NCBI GenBank assembly: GCA_916048095.2
Contig: OU696577.1
Coordinates: 4,000,001-4,064,000 of the forward strand
Direction of reading: 5' to 3'
Length of the DNA: 64,000 nucleotides
DNA from: Sacculina carcini
Lineage: Eukaryota > Arthropoda > Thecostraca > Sacculinidae
Shown here: one piece after another, positions 1-9,934 of the stretch
How the letters are laid out: every line of letters begins with the position of its first letter
Numbering within the stretch: the stretch's first letter is position 1
The notes under the pieces: generated by a model
Seen by the model: only the letters and a program-made list of their open reading frames with translations
The model's database searches: none
What the model was told of the DNA's origin: nothing
Translations under genes and position numbers: made by a program

Positions 1-2982
1 GAGGAATGCCAAACACGCTTCACATGTCCTGGGGAGCATACCTGTGCCGGAGGCTGCAATGACTGCGGATCGCCTCATCGATGCCAGCGGGAAGGTGCGT
101 TAACCCATTGTCCCGAATGTAGTTTAGATTTCATATCCCGCTCCTGTTTCGAGGCTCACAAACAATCACGCTGTAAGGTGCGGCGTGGGTGTCCCAGATG
201 TGGTGATGTGCTTTACAAATCGTATAGCAAAAATCGTCATGTCTGTGGCACTCACATATGCCCTTACTGTCGTGAACGAGTCACGAACCACGAGCTCATA
301 GGTGCGGAAAACGTCCATCGTTGCTTTCTCCAACCTTCTGTCAACAAAAAACAAATCTATATCTTTTACGACTTTGAGTGTATGATTGACACCAGCACCA
401 ACCTTCACATTCCTAATCATTGTGTCGCACACGTATGTTGTGAGTCCTGCTTTGATTGCATTGACCGGCCATGCACTGACTGTGGGACAGAGCAGCACGA
501 ACATGTGTTCTCTGGCCCAACGACAAGACAAGACTTTGGTCAGTGGCTTTTCACGCTCAAGGACGCGAAAGCCATTGCCCATTATGCCCAAGGTTATGAC
601 AACAACATTGTTGCCAATTACGCGTTGAGCCAAGGTGTGGTGCCAGACCTGATCATGAACGGCAGAAAAATCCTCTCCATGCGCTTCTCCAACTCCAAAC
701 CCCGTTTCATTGATTCCTTCAGTTTCCTTCCTATGCCTCTTGCGAAATTTTCCAAAACGTTCAACATTCCTGTCCGTAAAGGTTTCTTCCCTCACCTCCT
801 CAACACTACGGACAATCAAAATTATGTAGGTCCTTTTCCTTCAGCCGATATGTTCGACCCGGGTCGCATGTCCACCGAACAGCACGCCGAGTTTCTCACT
901 TGGCATGCCTCGCAGGTGGGCCGGCAGTATGACCTGCGCCAGGAAATGGGAGCGTACTGCCGCGACGATGTCAATGTACTTCGTCTCGGTAGTATGCGTT
1001 TCCGCCAACAATTCATCGAGGTGACTGAGGTGGACCCATTTCAGAGCATCACGCTTCCATCTGCGTGTCATGAGGTGTGGCGTCAAAAGTTTTTGCGCAA
1101 AGACAGCGTCGCGTTGATACCGAGCCATGAGCACTACCGACCATGTGGCAACTACTCGAAGAAATCGATCCAGTGGCTGGAACTGGAGGCGTCGTCTCGC
1201 GACATCAATATCCAGCACGCATTGAACTCTGGTGAGGTGCGTATTGGGTCGTACAAAGTGGACGGCTATGCCAAAGTGGGAGACCAACACCTGCTTTTCG
1301 AGTTTCTCGGTTGCTACTTTCATGGTCATCGGCATTCTGGTAAGTGTCTCTGCGCCAGCAAAAACTGTCGCTATGTCATGAACAGTGGGGCTCCATCAAC
1401 GCGCCATCTATATGATGGCACCATGGCTCGTCTGGCGATACTGCGAGCCCGACCCGACACAACTCTCATCACCATCTGGGAGTGTGAATTTGATGCACTG
1501 CTTCGAGACGATGACGACCAACGTTGTCGCGCCGAAGCAGTGCAAGTCTTGCCGCCGATGAATGTTCGGGACGCGTTCTACGGAGGGCGAACAGAGGTGT
1601 TTTGTCACTATGCCGAATGTGCTGGTGACGAGCGGATCGAGTACGTTGATGTGTGCTCCTTGTATCCTTACATCCTTAAAAACGGAAAATTTCCCCTCGG
1701 TCATCCTTCTCACATTTTCCGTCCTCCCATCACAGATTTTCACAAATATTTCGGAATCATTTATTGCAAAATTCTCCCTCCGCACAATCTTCACGTTCCC
1801 GTCCTTCCCGCACGCATCAACGACCGCCTCATGTTCACCCTGTGTAGAACATGTGCCGAGCAGGGTATCGGTGGCAATTTCACCACGAGGTCGCCGCAGT
1901 GTCACCATTCGGACGAGGAGCGCAGTCTCACTTCCAGCTGGGTGTCGCTGGAAGTAGCAAAAGCTTTGGGGTTGGGGTATCGGCTCACTTCCATCCACGA
2001 GTTCTGGCACTTTGCCAACACCACACAGCTCAACGACGGCGAGGCAGGCGGACTGTTTGCAGAATATGTAAACAAGTTTTACGCCCTCAAGGTCGGCGCC
2101 GAGGGTTATCCCACTCACGTGCAGACTGACGACGACCGACACGACTACAGACAGACTCTCGAAGCGCGTGAGGGTATAACCCTGCCGACCATTGAGAGGA
2201 ATCCGGGCCTGAGAGCTGTGGCCAAATTGTGCCTCAACAGCCAGTGGGGCAAGCTGGCTCAGCGCGCAAACCTGGGGCAGACTGAATACGTCACTTCCAT
2301 GCGTCGTGTTTACGATCTGCTGGAGGATCCCGACATGGAGGTCTCCGCGTGTGACCTCATATCGGTGGCTGACGATAGTGAGGGGGACAGCATAATGCAC
2401 GATGTATGGAGGCTGACGTATTCCCATCGACAAGACAAGACTGTGGCCGGTCCGCTTAAAACTAACATAATCCTTGCTGCTTTTGTCACTTGCCAATCCC
2501 GACTTTATCTTTACTCTTTCCTGCAACGCCTTAATCCTTTTCAGCTAATATACTGCGACACAGATTCAGTCATTTACAAAACATCACCAGAAATGCCGCG
2601 CATACACACATCACACTTTCTCGGCGACATGACTGACGAACTGACTTGTTTCGGGGCAGGCAGCTATATTTCTCATATAGTCTGCCTGTCTCCCAAAAAT
2701 TACGCTTTTACTGTACACACACCAGACGGGCACACCAAGACTATAGTAAAAATGCGCGGCATCACACAAACACACGACACGCAGCAGCTTATTTCCTTGT
2801 ACGCTTTCCGATCCCTGTTAGAGGCGCCTGGGTCCACAATCAAAGTCCCCTTTCGGAAATTTAAAAAGACTGTAGATTTTAAGATAATTACGGTGGGAGG
2901 GGAAAAAATTAATAGGTTAGTTTCCAGCAAACGCAGGGTCCTTCCCGATTATCGCACCTTCCCGTACGGCTTCACCGACTGA
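1..2982 (+). CDS. Protein-primed family B DNA polymerase (Polinton), 5' end outside window
   Basis: The frame is open from base 1 (frame 1), so the start lies outside. The first ~110 codons are rich in Cys/His pairs, consistent with zinc-binding modules. Exonuclease motifs follow: YDFE (ExoI, near 370), an ExoII-like HYAQGYDNN segment near 580, and YCRDD (ExoIII, near 960). Polymerase motifs are DVCSLYP (A, near 1650), NSQWGK (B, near 2235) and YCDTDS (C, near 2550). All catalytic acids of motifs A and C are visible. The family replicates linear DNA from a protein primer. It ends 660 bp before the next gene; the gap is filled by TG repeats. No break seen. Confidence 0.93.
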   Translation, partial: EECQTRFTCPGEHTCAGGCNDCGSPHRCQREGALTHCPECSLDFISRSCFEAHKQSRCKVRRGCPRCGDVLYKSYSKNRHVCGTHICPYCRERVTNHELIGAENVHRCFLQPSVNKKQIYIFYDFECMIDTSTNLHIPNHCVAHVCCESCFDCIDRPCTDCGTEQHEHVFSGPTTRQDFGQWLFTLKDAKAIAHYAQGYDNNIVANYALSQGVVPDLIMNGRKILSMRFSNSKPRFIDSFSFLPMPLAKFSKTFNIPVRKGFFPHLLNTTDNQNYVGPFPSADMFDPGRMSTEQHAEFLTWHASQVGRQYDLRQEMGAYCRDDVNVLRLGSMRFRQQFIEVTEVDPFQSITLPSACHEVWRQKFLRKDSVALIPSHEHYRPCGNYSKKSIQWLELEASSRDINIQHALNSGEVRIGSYKVDGYAKVGDQHLLFEFLGCYFHGHRHSGKCLCASKNCRYVMNSGAPSTRHLYDGTMARLAILRARPDTTLITIWECEFDALLRDDDDQRCRAEAVQVLPPMNVRDAFYGGRTEVFCHYAECAGDERIEYVDVCSLYPYILKNGKFPLGHPSHIFRPPITDFHKYFGIIYCKILPPHNLHVPVLPARINDRLMFTLCRTCAEQGIGGNFTTRSPQCHHSDEERSLTSSWVSLEVAKALGLGYRLTSIHEFWHFANTTQLNDGEAGGLFAEYVNKFYALKVGAEGYPTHVQTDDDRHDYRQTLEAREGITLPTIERNPGLRAVAKLCLNSQWGKLAQRANLGQTEYVTSMRRVYDLLEDPDMEVSACDLISVADDSEGDSIMHDVWRLTYSHRQDKTVAGPLKTNIILAAFVTCQSRLYLYSFLQRLNPFQLIYCDTDSVIYKTSPEMPRIHTSHFLGDMTDELTCFGAGSYISHIVCLSPKNYAFTVHTPDGHTKTIVKMRGITQTHDTQQLISLYAFRSLLEAPGSTIKVPFRKFKKTVDFKIITVGGEKINRLVSSKRRVLPDYRTFPYGFTD

Positions 2983-3236
2983 CCGACCGACCGACCGACA
3001 TCATCATCATCATCATCGTTATTTATTGCTACTTATTTGCTGTGTTACCAGCGTTAGTTGTGCTAGGTGTGTTAGTTGTGCTCGATGTATTGGTTTTTAA
3101 TATAAAAGTGTTAGCAGTGTTAGTGTGTTAGTTGTGCTAGTGTGTTAGCTGTGTGTTAGTTGTGCTAGTGTGTTAGATGTGTTAGTTGTGCTAGTGTGTT
3201 AGCTGTGTTAGTGTGTTATATAAATATCAAAGTGTT

Positions 3237-3292
<56 letters not shown>

Positions 3293-3330
3293 ATAAATAT
3301 AAAAGTGCTGGTGTGTATACATGTTTTGGT

Positions 3331-3376
<46 letters not shown>

Positions 3377-3471
3377 ATATGCATGTGTGTGTATGTGCAT
3401 ATGCATGTGTGTGTGTGTGTGTGTGTGTGTTATATAAATATAAAAGTGTTGATGTGTATACATGCTTTGGT

Positions 3472-3568
<97 letters not shown>

Positions 3569-3644
3569 TGTGTGTGTGTGTTGTGCAAGCTTTAATATAC
3601 AAGTGTTGATGTGTATGTGTGTCATTCAATTGACAATCACCGAG
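2983..3644. repeat. TG-rich micro/minisatellite between Polinton genes
   Basis: From about 3050 a GTGTTAGTTGTGCTA-type unit is repeated, then long (TG)n tracts run from 3238 to 3585. A block starting TTATATAAATAT, followed by AAGTG and more TG, recurs at about 3219, 3288 and 3429, so part of the array is a higher-order tandem of roughly 70-140 bp. All reading frames here are low-complexity Cys-Val or Thr-His and are not genes. The array separates polB from the downstream gene block and probably expanded after insertion. Confidence 0.9.
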
Positions 3645-3914
3645 ATGGTGACGAATATAATGTTGCTCCTATTATCACTATTGCTCCTTGTCAACTATGT
3701 TGAAAGTGTAATTGCAGAGCTGGTAATAGTGGGATTGTTATATGATCCGACTAAACATCGGGAGTGGTTGGACGCTGATGTTCAGCGCAAAACTGGTCGC
3801 ACATCAGCAAAACATACTTTATATAATACCCCTATAGTTAAACGTAGATCAGTTTCATCGGTACGGCGGGTATGGAAACGTTTGACGCACGTCTTGTTAC
3901 ACCGTTCACAATGA
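3645..3914 (+). CDS. Small putative membrane protein of the Polinton (89 aa)
   Basis: The ATG at 3645 is the first after the TG array and opens 89 codons, overlapping the ATPase start at 3872 in another frame. Residues 5-35 are strongly hydrophobic (a run of leucines, then a second hydrophobic stretch), suggesting an N-terminal membrane segment. The rest is polar and ends in a basic Arg/Lys-rich tail. I do not recognise a family. Position and overlap with the ATPase gene favour a real gene, but a short chance frame cannot be excluded. A longer frame running back into the TG array is an artefact. Confidence 0.45.
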   Translation: MVTNIMLLLLSLLLLVNYVESVIAELVIVGLLYDPTKHREWLDADVQRKTGRTSAKHTLYNTPIVKRRSVSSVRRVWKRLTHVLLHRSQ

Positions 3915-4531
3915 TCTTGTCCGGTCCTTCAGGGTCCGGCAAGAGTCAATTTATAGTCGACATGCTGACACGGGCGGACCAAGTGCTCACCCGAAGCCCC
4001 GATTATGTACTGTATTGCCACGGAACTGCAGCGCCAGATCATATAGATAAGAATTTAGTTAACGAGATGCAGTACGGGGTGCCATCGCATGAGGAAATTC
4101 AACGATTGGCAAGCAAACATAAACACGGTAAAGGTTGCATGGTCATTATCGACGACTTACTGGATGCTGTGGAAGGGCCTGTTGTACGTGACATGTTTAC
4201 AAAAACGTCGCGTCACGACAACATGAGTGTACTATTTATCACCCAAAACACGTTTCTCAAGTCGCCAAACTACCGCACAATCAGCCTAAATACAAATTAT
4301 TATGTATTTTTCCGTAATTTTCGAGATCAAACACCACTGCGCGCATTTGCTCAACAGTACATGCCAGATAATATCAGGTTCATTATGGATGTTTATAGAG
4401 AAGTAAGGAAGAAAATGTACGGTCATTTGCTTGTGGATTTGCGTCAACAAACTGACAACAGACTACGTGTGCGTAGCAATGTGTTGGAACAACCCATAAT
4501 AGTTTATCTTCCCGCTTTGAGGTATAAATAG
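3872..4531 (+). CDS. A32/FtsK-HerA-type DNA packaging ATPase (Polinton)
   Basis: 219 codons. The Walker A loop GPSGSGKS lies at residues ~17-24 and a Walker B-like VIIDDLL at ~92-98, with a downstream TQN sensor-like segment (LFITQN). This is the compact architecture of the genome-packaging ATPases of Polintons, adenovirus-like and NCLDV-like elements, which pump DNA into capsids. The ATG at 3872 is the first in frame; the preceding small gene overlaps it. The next gene follows after 34 bp. No break seen. Confidence 0.88.
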   Translation: METFDARLVTPFTMILSGPSGSGKSQFIVDMLTRADQVLTRSPDYVLYCHGTAAPDHIDKNLVNEMQYGVPSHEEIQRLASKHKHGKGCMVIIDDLLDAVEGPVVRDMFTKTSRHDNMSVLFITQNTFLKSPNYRTISLNTNYYVFFRNFRDQTPLRAFAQQYMPDNIRFIMDVYREVRKKMYGHLLVDLRQQTDNRLRVRSNVLEQPIIVYLPALRYK

Positions 4532-4565
4532 CACATATAGTTGAACAAGTGAATCATTTGTCAAC

Positions 4566-4895
4566 ATGTCGTCGACGTTGCAACGCTGTTGGCCGACAAT
4601 CGAATCACTTCCGCGTCTCACACACCGTCAACAAAAAGCCGTTCTCAACACGTACGACCCAGCTCTGATACGGGCTATTTGTGAAATTTGTCATAACCTG
4701 TTGCAAGACCGTGTCCCTTTGGAAAAGAAACAAAAGCGTCGCCTATCCAAATACAAGAAAATACTACGTAAATTGGGTGACAAACGTCCGTCACTGAAGT
4801 TAAAACAACGAGTGCTGGTGCAAAGCGGAAAATTTCTCTCCGCCCTTATACCCGTGGTTGCATCGGTTATAAGCTGTATACTTTCTGCAAAGTAA
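4566..4895 (+). CDS. Small basic protein with hydrophobic C-terminus (Polinton), function unassigned
   Basis: 109 codons from ATG 4566. The central part is very basic, with clusters such as KKQKRRLSKYKK, and the last ~20 residues are hydrophobic (FLSALIPVVASVISCIL). I recall similar short proteins encoded next to an integrase in other Polinton/adintovirus-like elements. The shape (basic body, membrane-like tail) is compatible with a small core or minor virion protein, but that is inference. Its stop overlaps the start of the next gene by one base (4895), a compact viral-style arrangement. Confidence 0.7.
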   Translation: MSSTLQRCWPTIESLPRLTHRQQKAVLNTYDPALIRAICEICHNLLQDRVPLEKKQKRRLSKYKKILRKLGDKRPSLKLKQRVLVQSGKFLSALIPVVASVISCILSAK

Positions 4896-5422
4896 TGAGC
4901 GCCTTCCAACGAATGGTTCTCATATCACAAGCCACATATGATGAAATGCAAGGTCGAACCATGGCCACAACCACATCCCCTCTAGATCAAATTCTTAACA
5001 AGTCTACAGGGAATGCCGAAGCGAAACGGATCGAGTACATGAACGCCTGGCGCCCTGAACAGACCACCGCTCCTGCTCCGTCTGTAGAGTCTGATAAATG
5101 GCTCCAACTTGTACCATCCAGCTATAAAAAACACGCACGATTCGTGCTTTCCCAATTGAGTAATGTGCTGAGATGGGACAACAACACCGGTATCATTTAT
5201 CTCAATCACGCACAAATTCCTCGGAGCAATATTGTCGATGTGGTAAACTATATCGTTCGACGTCGTAAAAGTGTTCCTGAGCCAACAGGGTGGGCACAGC
5301 TGCGACAACTGATTGAGTCGTTGAATTTACCGCGAGAAGTTGCCCCGAATATTCACGGGCAGCGAGTTTCGACAGTTGATCAACGATCGGCAAATATCCC
5401 GCGCAAATGGATAGTAAACTGA
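4895..5422 (+). CDS. Unassigned Polinton protein (175 aa)
   Basis: Starts with ATG at 4895, sharing one base with the previous stop (TAATG), and runs 16 bases into the integrase gene. No motif is recognised: an N-terminal acidic/polar half, then a region around residues 68-135 (WLQLVPSSYKKHA ... VDVVNYIVRRR) that looks like a compact helical domain. I have the impression that this gene commonly sits between the small basic protein and the integrase in related elements. Function unknown; it could be a structural or accessory protein. Confidence 0.7.
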   Translation: MSAFQRMVLISQATYDEMQGRTMATTTSPLDQILNKSTGNAEAKRIEYMNAWRPEQTTAPAPSVESDKWLQLVPSSYKKHARFVLSQLSNVLRWDNNTGIIYLNHAQIPRSNIVDVVNYIVRRRKSVPEPTGWAQLRQLIESLNLPREVAPNIHGQRVSTVDQRSANIPRKWIVN

Positions 5423-6210
5423 TTTGGTCGCAAAGAACCAAACAACTCCATCGTCCAGTACGTAAACGATTTGTGCGCAATGCATACACCTCCACCGGAC
5501 TAAATGATACATGGCAAGTTGATTTGTGCGATGTTTCACGTCTGCGTGGCCATAACACACAAGTGCGTTATTTGTTGGGTGTAATTGACGTGTTTAGCAG
5601 ACAGGCATATGTGCGTGCATTACATAGTAAACGGGGACCTGCCGTGGCCAAAGCAATGAACCATATTCTCACCAACAATTGCACACCGATGCAAATAATG
5701 AGCGACCATGGTGGTGAATTCACAGGGCGAGAATTTCAACGTGTAATGAAAGAGCACAACGTGTATCATTATACGACATCTACAATCATACGGAAGGCGT
5801 GGATAATTGAACGATTTTTCCGGACTCTGCTCTCGCTGATACACAAGTTTATGACCGAAAACAACACAAAACACTTTGTCAAAAATTTACCTCAATTGGT
5901 GAATTTGTATAACAGCACTGTACATAGATCAATCGGTATGACACCTCGCGCTGTAACTTTATCAAATCAACACTTGGTCAACACATTGTCGCGCAAAAAA
6001 CAAACACCAAAGCTTCGCGTAGGCGATCATGTGCGAATGTTTATACCGAAAACGCTCTTTGAAAAAGGATATCGACAGACATTTAGCAACGAAACGTTCA
6101 AAATTGATTCCATATACAAACGTCGATCAATTCCCATGTATAAGCTGAGTGATGATGATGGAAATTTGATTACCGGCACATTTTACTATCAAGAACTTCA
6201 ACGTGTTTGA
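5407..6210 (+). CDS. Retroviral-type DDE integrase (Polinton)
   Basis: 267 codons. The catalytic core shows W-Q-V-D-L-C-D (first Asp, ~residue 37), MSDHGGEF (second Asp, ~99) and a Glu in KAWIIERFFRTL (~135), giving a D-D-E spacing close to D,D35E. The C-terminal part has the small SH3-like segment usual for this family (LRVGDHVRMF). The enzyme inserts the linear element into host DNA. It overlaps the preceding gene by 16 bases. It is the last gene before non-coding sequence, so the right end of the element should lie soon after. Confidence 0.9.
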   Translation: MDSKLIWSQRTKQLHRPVRKRFVRNAYTSTGLNDTWQVDLCDVSRLRGHNTQVRYLLGVIDVFSRQAYVRALHSKRGPAVAKAMNHILTNNCTPMQIMSDHGGEFTGREFQRVMKEHNVYHYTTSTIIRKAWIIERFFRTLLSLIHKFMTENNTKHFVKNLPQLVNLYNSTVHRSIGMTPRAVTLSNQHLVNTLSRKKQTPKLRVGDHVRMFIPKTLFEKGYRQTFSNETFKIDSIYKRRSIPMYKLSDDDGNLITGTFYYQELQRV

Positions 6211-6526
6211 ATACATGAATTCAATTTTGTACATTGTCTTTGCGACCGTTTTAATTACCGATTTAGTCAAACCATTTTGTATAAACATAACACCCATTTC
6301 AACTATAATTGAAAATAATTTTGGTAAAGGGTATAGAAGAAATGTTTATTATATACTGTAAATCAAACAAATGTGGCGTGAAAGAGACAAACAAAATAAT
6401 TTAGAGACAAATGCGGTGCAAACAAATGTCTAGCTCCACCAGCATATTCCCGCTGTGACTGAACTCTGCGAGGACCCCGGTTCGAAACCTGTCAGATATG
6501 CATATTTAAATTAAATATTAAAAATT
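6211..6526. other. AT-rich non-coding stretch after the Polinton integrase
   Basis: No credible gene. Around 6465-6495 there is a GGTTCGAAACC box that resembles a tRNA B-box, but no cloverleaf can be drawn around it. The Polinton end may lie in here, but I see no clear inverted repeat partner in the window. Confidence 0.5.
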
Positions 6527-6780
6527 AAAGTTAGGTTAGGTTAGGTTAGGTATAGAATAAATATTAAAAATAAAAGTTAGGTTAGGTTAGGTTAGGTTAG
6601 GTTAGGTTAGGTTAGGTTAGGTTAGGTTAGGTTAGGTTAGGTTAGGTTAGGTATAGAATAAAGAAATAAAGAAAATAAGTTAGGTTAGGCTGGGTTAGGT
6701 TAGGTTGGGTTAGGTATACACAAAAAAGTTAGGTTAGGTTAAAAAAGTTAGGTAAAAAAACTAAAAAAAGTTAGGTTAAG
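6527..6780. repeat. Interstitial (TTAGG)n tract
   Basis: Repeated TTAGG units on the + strand, with a continuous run of roughly 15 units at about 6577-6652 and shorter runs on both sides broken by AT-rich spacers. TTAGG is the arthropod telomere unit. Here it sits next to the Polinton end rather than at a chromosome end, so it is interstitial or a simple repeat of the same sequence. Confidence 0.85.
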
Positions 6781-6781
6781 T

Positions 6782-6832
6782 GTGACGTCAGAGGGGGGTG
6801 ACGTCAGAGGGGGGTGACGTTAGAGGGGGGAG
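6782..6832. repeat. Three tandem 16-bp units containing TGACGTCA
   Basis: GTGACGTCAGAGGGGG is repeated at 6782, 6798 and 6814 (the third with one change). Each unit holds a TGACGTCA or near-TGACGTCA palindrome, the CRE/ATF-type site. It may be part of an element's terminal or LTR region. No function can be shown from sequence alone. Confidence 0.7.
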
Positions 6833-6988
6833 GGGCAAGGGGGATAATGTAAACAAATGTAACAGTGTTGAAGCCTTCTACTGTGTGTGTAACGAGTCTC
6901 GTGTTATTGGTTATTTTGAATGTTCTGCAAATATCATCGTTCTTCGTACTGACTGACTTTTGCAGTTGTCCGGCCGGGGTGCCACACA

Positions 6989-7412
6989 ATGTCCAATACT
7001 GAACAAATTCACGTCGTTGGAGAATCAACAGAGGACTCGTGCGTCATCGAAATGCCCACTTGCCGGTTTTGCATGCGCAAACATGAAATGATTCGTCAAC
7101 GTTATCCGGCCTGGAATCGCGTGTGTCGGGCCTGCACTCGTCGTCATTACTTTGCTGGCAGTATTGAGTGTCGGATGACAGTGCACGGACGGCGGACTGC
7201 AGGGAACAGCGGGAGCAGCGCTGCCAGAGAGAGGGAGCTACCCCGTTCTGCGCGTTGTGAGTCATCACGCCACAACTATCGCACACGCACGTCCGCACGT
7301 GACGTCAATGTGCAGACTCTGCAAAACGACGTGCAGGATTCGCTCGCGACTGTAAACAGTGCATGCAGCGGTGATAGCAAGGCCTTTAAAACGTTGGAGA
7401 CTCGGCGTGATG
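6989..7412 (+). pseudogene. Gypsy-2 gag, C-terminal part
   Basis: Encodes a gag tail with a zinc knuckle of the type seen in Gypsy-1 (C-x2-C ... C-x2-C-x4-H), followed by a basic, Arg/Ser-rich linker and the conserved RDVNVQ and DSKAFKTL segments that precede the protease in the sister element. It ends exactly where the Gypsy-1 LTR begins. Broken fossil part. Confidence 0.75.
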
Positions 7413-7576
7413 TGTAACATGCTGATCATACGACCATGTATTGCACACTGTCCTGCGCCACACTCCCGAGCCCCCGCGTGCGCACCGTCAAGCCACTCCC
7501 ACGACTGTGGCGTGACGCGTGACGTCACGCACTGTTCATAACACACACGCACATATATCTACATACATATGTGACA
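7413..7576 (-). repeat. Gypsy-1 3' LTR
   Basis: 164 bp, starts TG and ends CA, about 98% identical to 16481-16644. It contains TGACGTCAC near 7520. On its inner side is a purine tract (GGAGGGGGAGG on the minus strand), itself duplicated at about 7578 and 7651. Confidence 0.93.
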
Positions 7577-7712
7577 CCTCCCCCTCCAAGTCAATCACAA
7601 CCTATATAAAACATGAAATAAAATACACGCACATACATACACACGTTATACCTCCCCCTCCAAGTTAATCACAACATACATACCACATGAAATGGCATTG
7701 CATAACACGCGT

Positions 7713-9918
7713 TCACGGCACATAATCATTCAAATACGCCGGCGGTCGATGAATACGCATAGACCGCCGCGGTAACACACGATCCTCATTGCCTGTTGTG
7801 TTTGACCTCTTGGACGGGAGGACCTCAGGGCTGGGAAGCCTTTGGATCATCTGGTAGCTACGGGTCGACTGCACGGGATTATCTTCCCCTGCCATCAAAA
7901 TATGACGGCGATTTCGTCGATACAGTGTGCCACCCACTTTTACCAAATACGACTTATAGGGTAGCTTCCTTACACATTCTCCCCGTGACCACGAGTTTTG
8001 ATCCGGCCGTTTTACCCGAACTGCTGTCCCTGGACGAATCGGCGGCAATGACCGCACTCCCTGATGATCATAATAATGTTTTTGATCGGCTTTGCTATTC
8101 AGCAAATTGTCCCGAACCCCTTTGGGAGGATCCGGCTCTAATGAACGTCGGGTTGTGGGCATTAGAGTGCGACACCGACGTCCGAACATAACGTGCGCCG
8201 GCGAGAAGGCTGTATATTGACTGGGTGTATTTCGCCAAAGCATGAGAGCCCACATGGGATTCTGCCGAGTATCGTGCGCTTTTCGGAAGATCCCCTTGAT
8301 TAGCTTGACAGCGTTTTCTGCACGACCATTCGACTGCGGATACCTCGGACTTGACGTTATATGCAACATATCCACAAATGACGCAAACTCTTTGAAGTCA
8401 AGACTGGCAAATTGTGGGCCGTTATCAGACACAAGTACTTCCGGCACACCATAACGAGCAAATTGGTGGGAGAGAATATTTGTCACAGCCGTCGTTGTTA
8501 CAGGCGACAATCGTTCAACTTCAATATATCCACTGAAGTAATCGACTAAAACGAGATAATGAGCACCGCGAAATTCGAATATATCCGTGCCAACTTTTTG
8601 CCACTGCCGACTTGGCACCTCGTGCGGCGTTAATGGCTCTGGAGGCTGTTGGGGACGGTATGAAATGCATGTTTCACATCTTAATATCTTGTCCCTCACC
8701 ATTGCCGTCATTCCGGGCCAAAATGCATTATCCCGGGCCAGCCTGAGTATTGAAACCACTCCAATGTGACTTCTGTGAAACCTATTTAACAATTCAAGTC
8801 TCATTGACGATGGAATGACCAGCCTGTTTGACTTGTAAACCAGACCGTTCTGAACAGACAACTCATGTTTCACTGACCAGTAAGGGGCCGCTACCTGATC
8901 GACACTGCTTCGTTGTTCCGGCCACCCACTTATTACGTACTCACGCACTTTTTGTAAGCCTGGATCTGCCAACGTCGCTTCTCTGTATTTTTCCAAGCGC
9001 GCATCCGTTACCGCTAACTCATCAGACAGACTGAGTTCATTCATTTCCACCGCCCACGTCGCTCTCTCAAGAGTGTTCGACATCGGTGCACGGCTCAGAG
9101 CATCAGCCACAGGAACTTCCGATCCAGGTGTGTATTTTAATTCAAATTGATATCGTTGCAAGGTCATCAACATTCTCTGTAAGCGAAGCGGTGCTTCCAC
9201 AAGAGGCTTTTCACGAATGGCAACCAGCGGCTTATGATCCGTCTGAATTGTTACGTGCCGAGCGTATACAAACTGGTCTAACCTTTTCATTGCAAATGTA
9301 ACCGCTAGCAACTCTTTCTCTATTTGCGAGTAAGCTTTCTCCGACTCGTTCAGCGCTCTGGAACAGTACACCACTGGACGCCCCTTCTGCAGCAGCACAG
9401 CACCCAGACCGGATGAAGACGCATCACACTGAACAGTCGCCGGGGCATCCTTATCATAAAACGCCAGCAGAGGAGCCTCTGTTAGTAATCGCTTGATTCG
9501 CTCAAACTCAGTCTGACACGAGTCACTCCAGAACCAATCGTATTTTTGACTGAGCAAATGACGCATCGGAGCTGTTACCGTTGAAAATTCGGGAATAAAT
9601 CGCGAGAGATAGGATGCAATACCCATGAAACGCTTCAGCTCGATTTTGTTGCTTGGCGCCGGAAATTTAACTACAGCCTCCACTTTAGAAGGACTCACTT
9701 TAATTCCTGCTTCGCTTACCACATGACCCAACCACGAAACTTCCTGAACACGATAACGTAATTTGTCCTGATTTAGTCGTAAATTACATTTCTGAGCCTT
9801 GTCAAGAAATGCTCGCAATTTTGCATCATGATCGGCAATTGCCTCTGCGCGGGTCTCACCATTTCCATATACTATAAAATCATCGGCTATTACCTCTACA
9901 CCCTCTAGATCCGCTACC
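7713..9918 (-). CDS. Gypsy-1 pol: RT C-part, RNase H, integrase
   Basis: Open on the minus strand from the LINE A junction down to 7713. In order: RT palm end with IADDFIVYG, tether (WLGHVVSEAG), RNase H (TVQCDASSSGLGAVL, ELLAVTFAMKRL, TDHKPL), integrase zinc finger (H-x-H ... C-x2-C), integrase core (WQKVGTDIFEF, VSDNGPQF, PQSNGRAENAV) and a C-terminal tail. The family inserts the cDNA copy. The N-terminal half of this polyprotein lies beyond the LINE at 14537-16443. Confidence 0.9.
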
Positions 9919-9934
9919 GCTACCGCTTCAGTCT

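Larger units (their letters stand above)
1..6210 (+). mobile_element. Polinton/Maverick (adintovirus-like), right-hand part
   Basis: A block of genes all on the + strand encodes protein-primed DNA polymerase B, a small membrane protein, an A32-type ATPase, two unassigned proteins and a retroviral-type integrase. PolB plus DDE integrase plus packaging ATPase is the hallmark set of Polintons and adintoviruses. The element enters from beyond base 1, so the capsid and protease genes and the left inverted repeat are not in view. I could not recognise the right terminal repeat after the integrase. The reading frames present look open, so this part looks whole, but the element as a whole cannot be judged. 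Age cannot be estimated without the terminal repeats. Confidence 0.9.

Noticed and set aside
1408-2526. 372-codon minus-strand frame opposite polymerase B
   Set aside because: Shadow of the conserved PolB frame; no motif.
3196-3629. Long Cys-Val and Thr-His reading frames on both strands
   Set aside because: They are translations of (TG)n/(CA)n repeats with no complexity.
6433-6500. A tRNA gene suggested by GGTTCGAAACC
   Set aside because: No anticodon arm or acceptor stem can be formed around the box.
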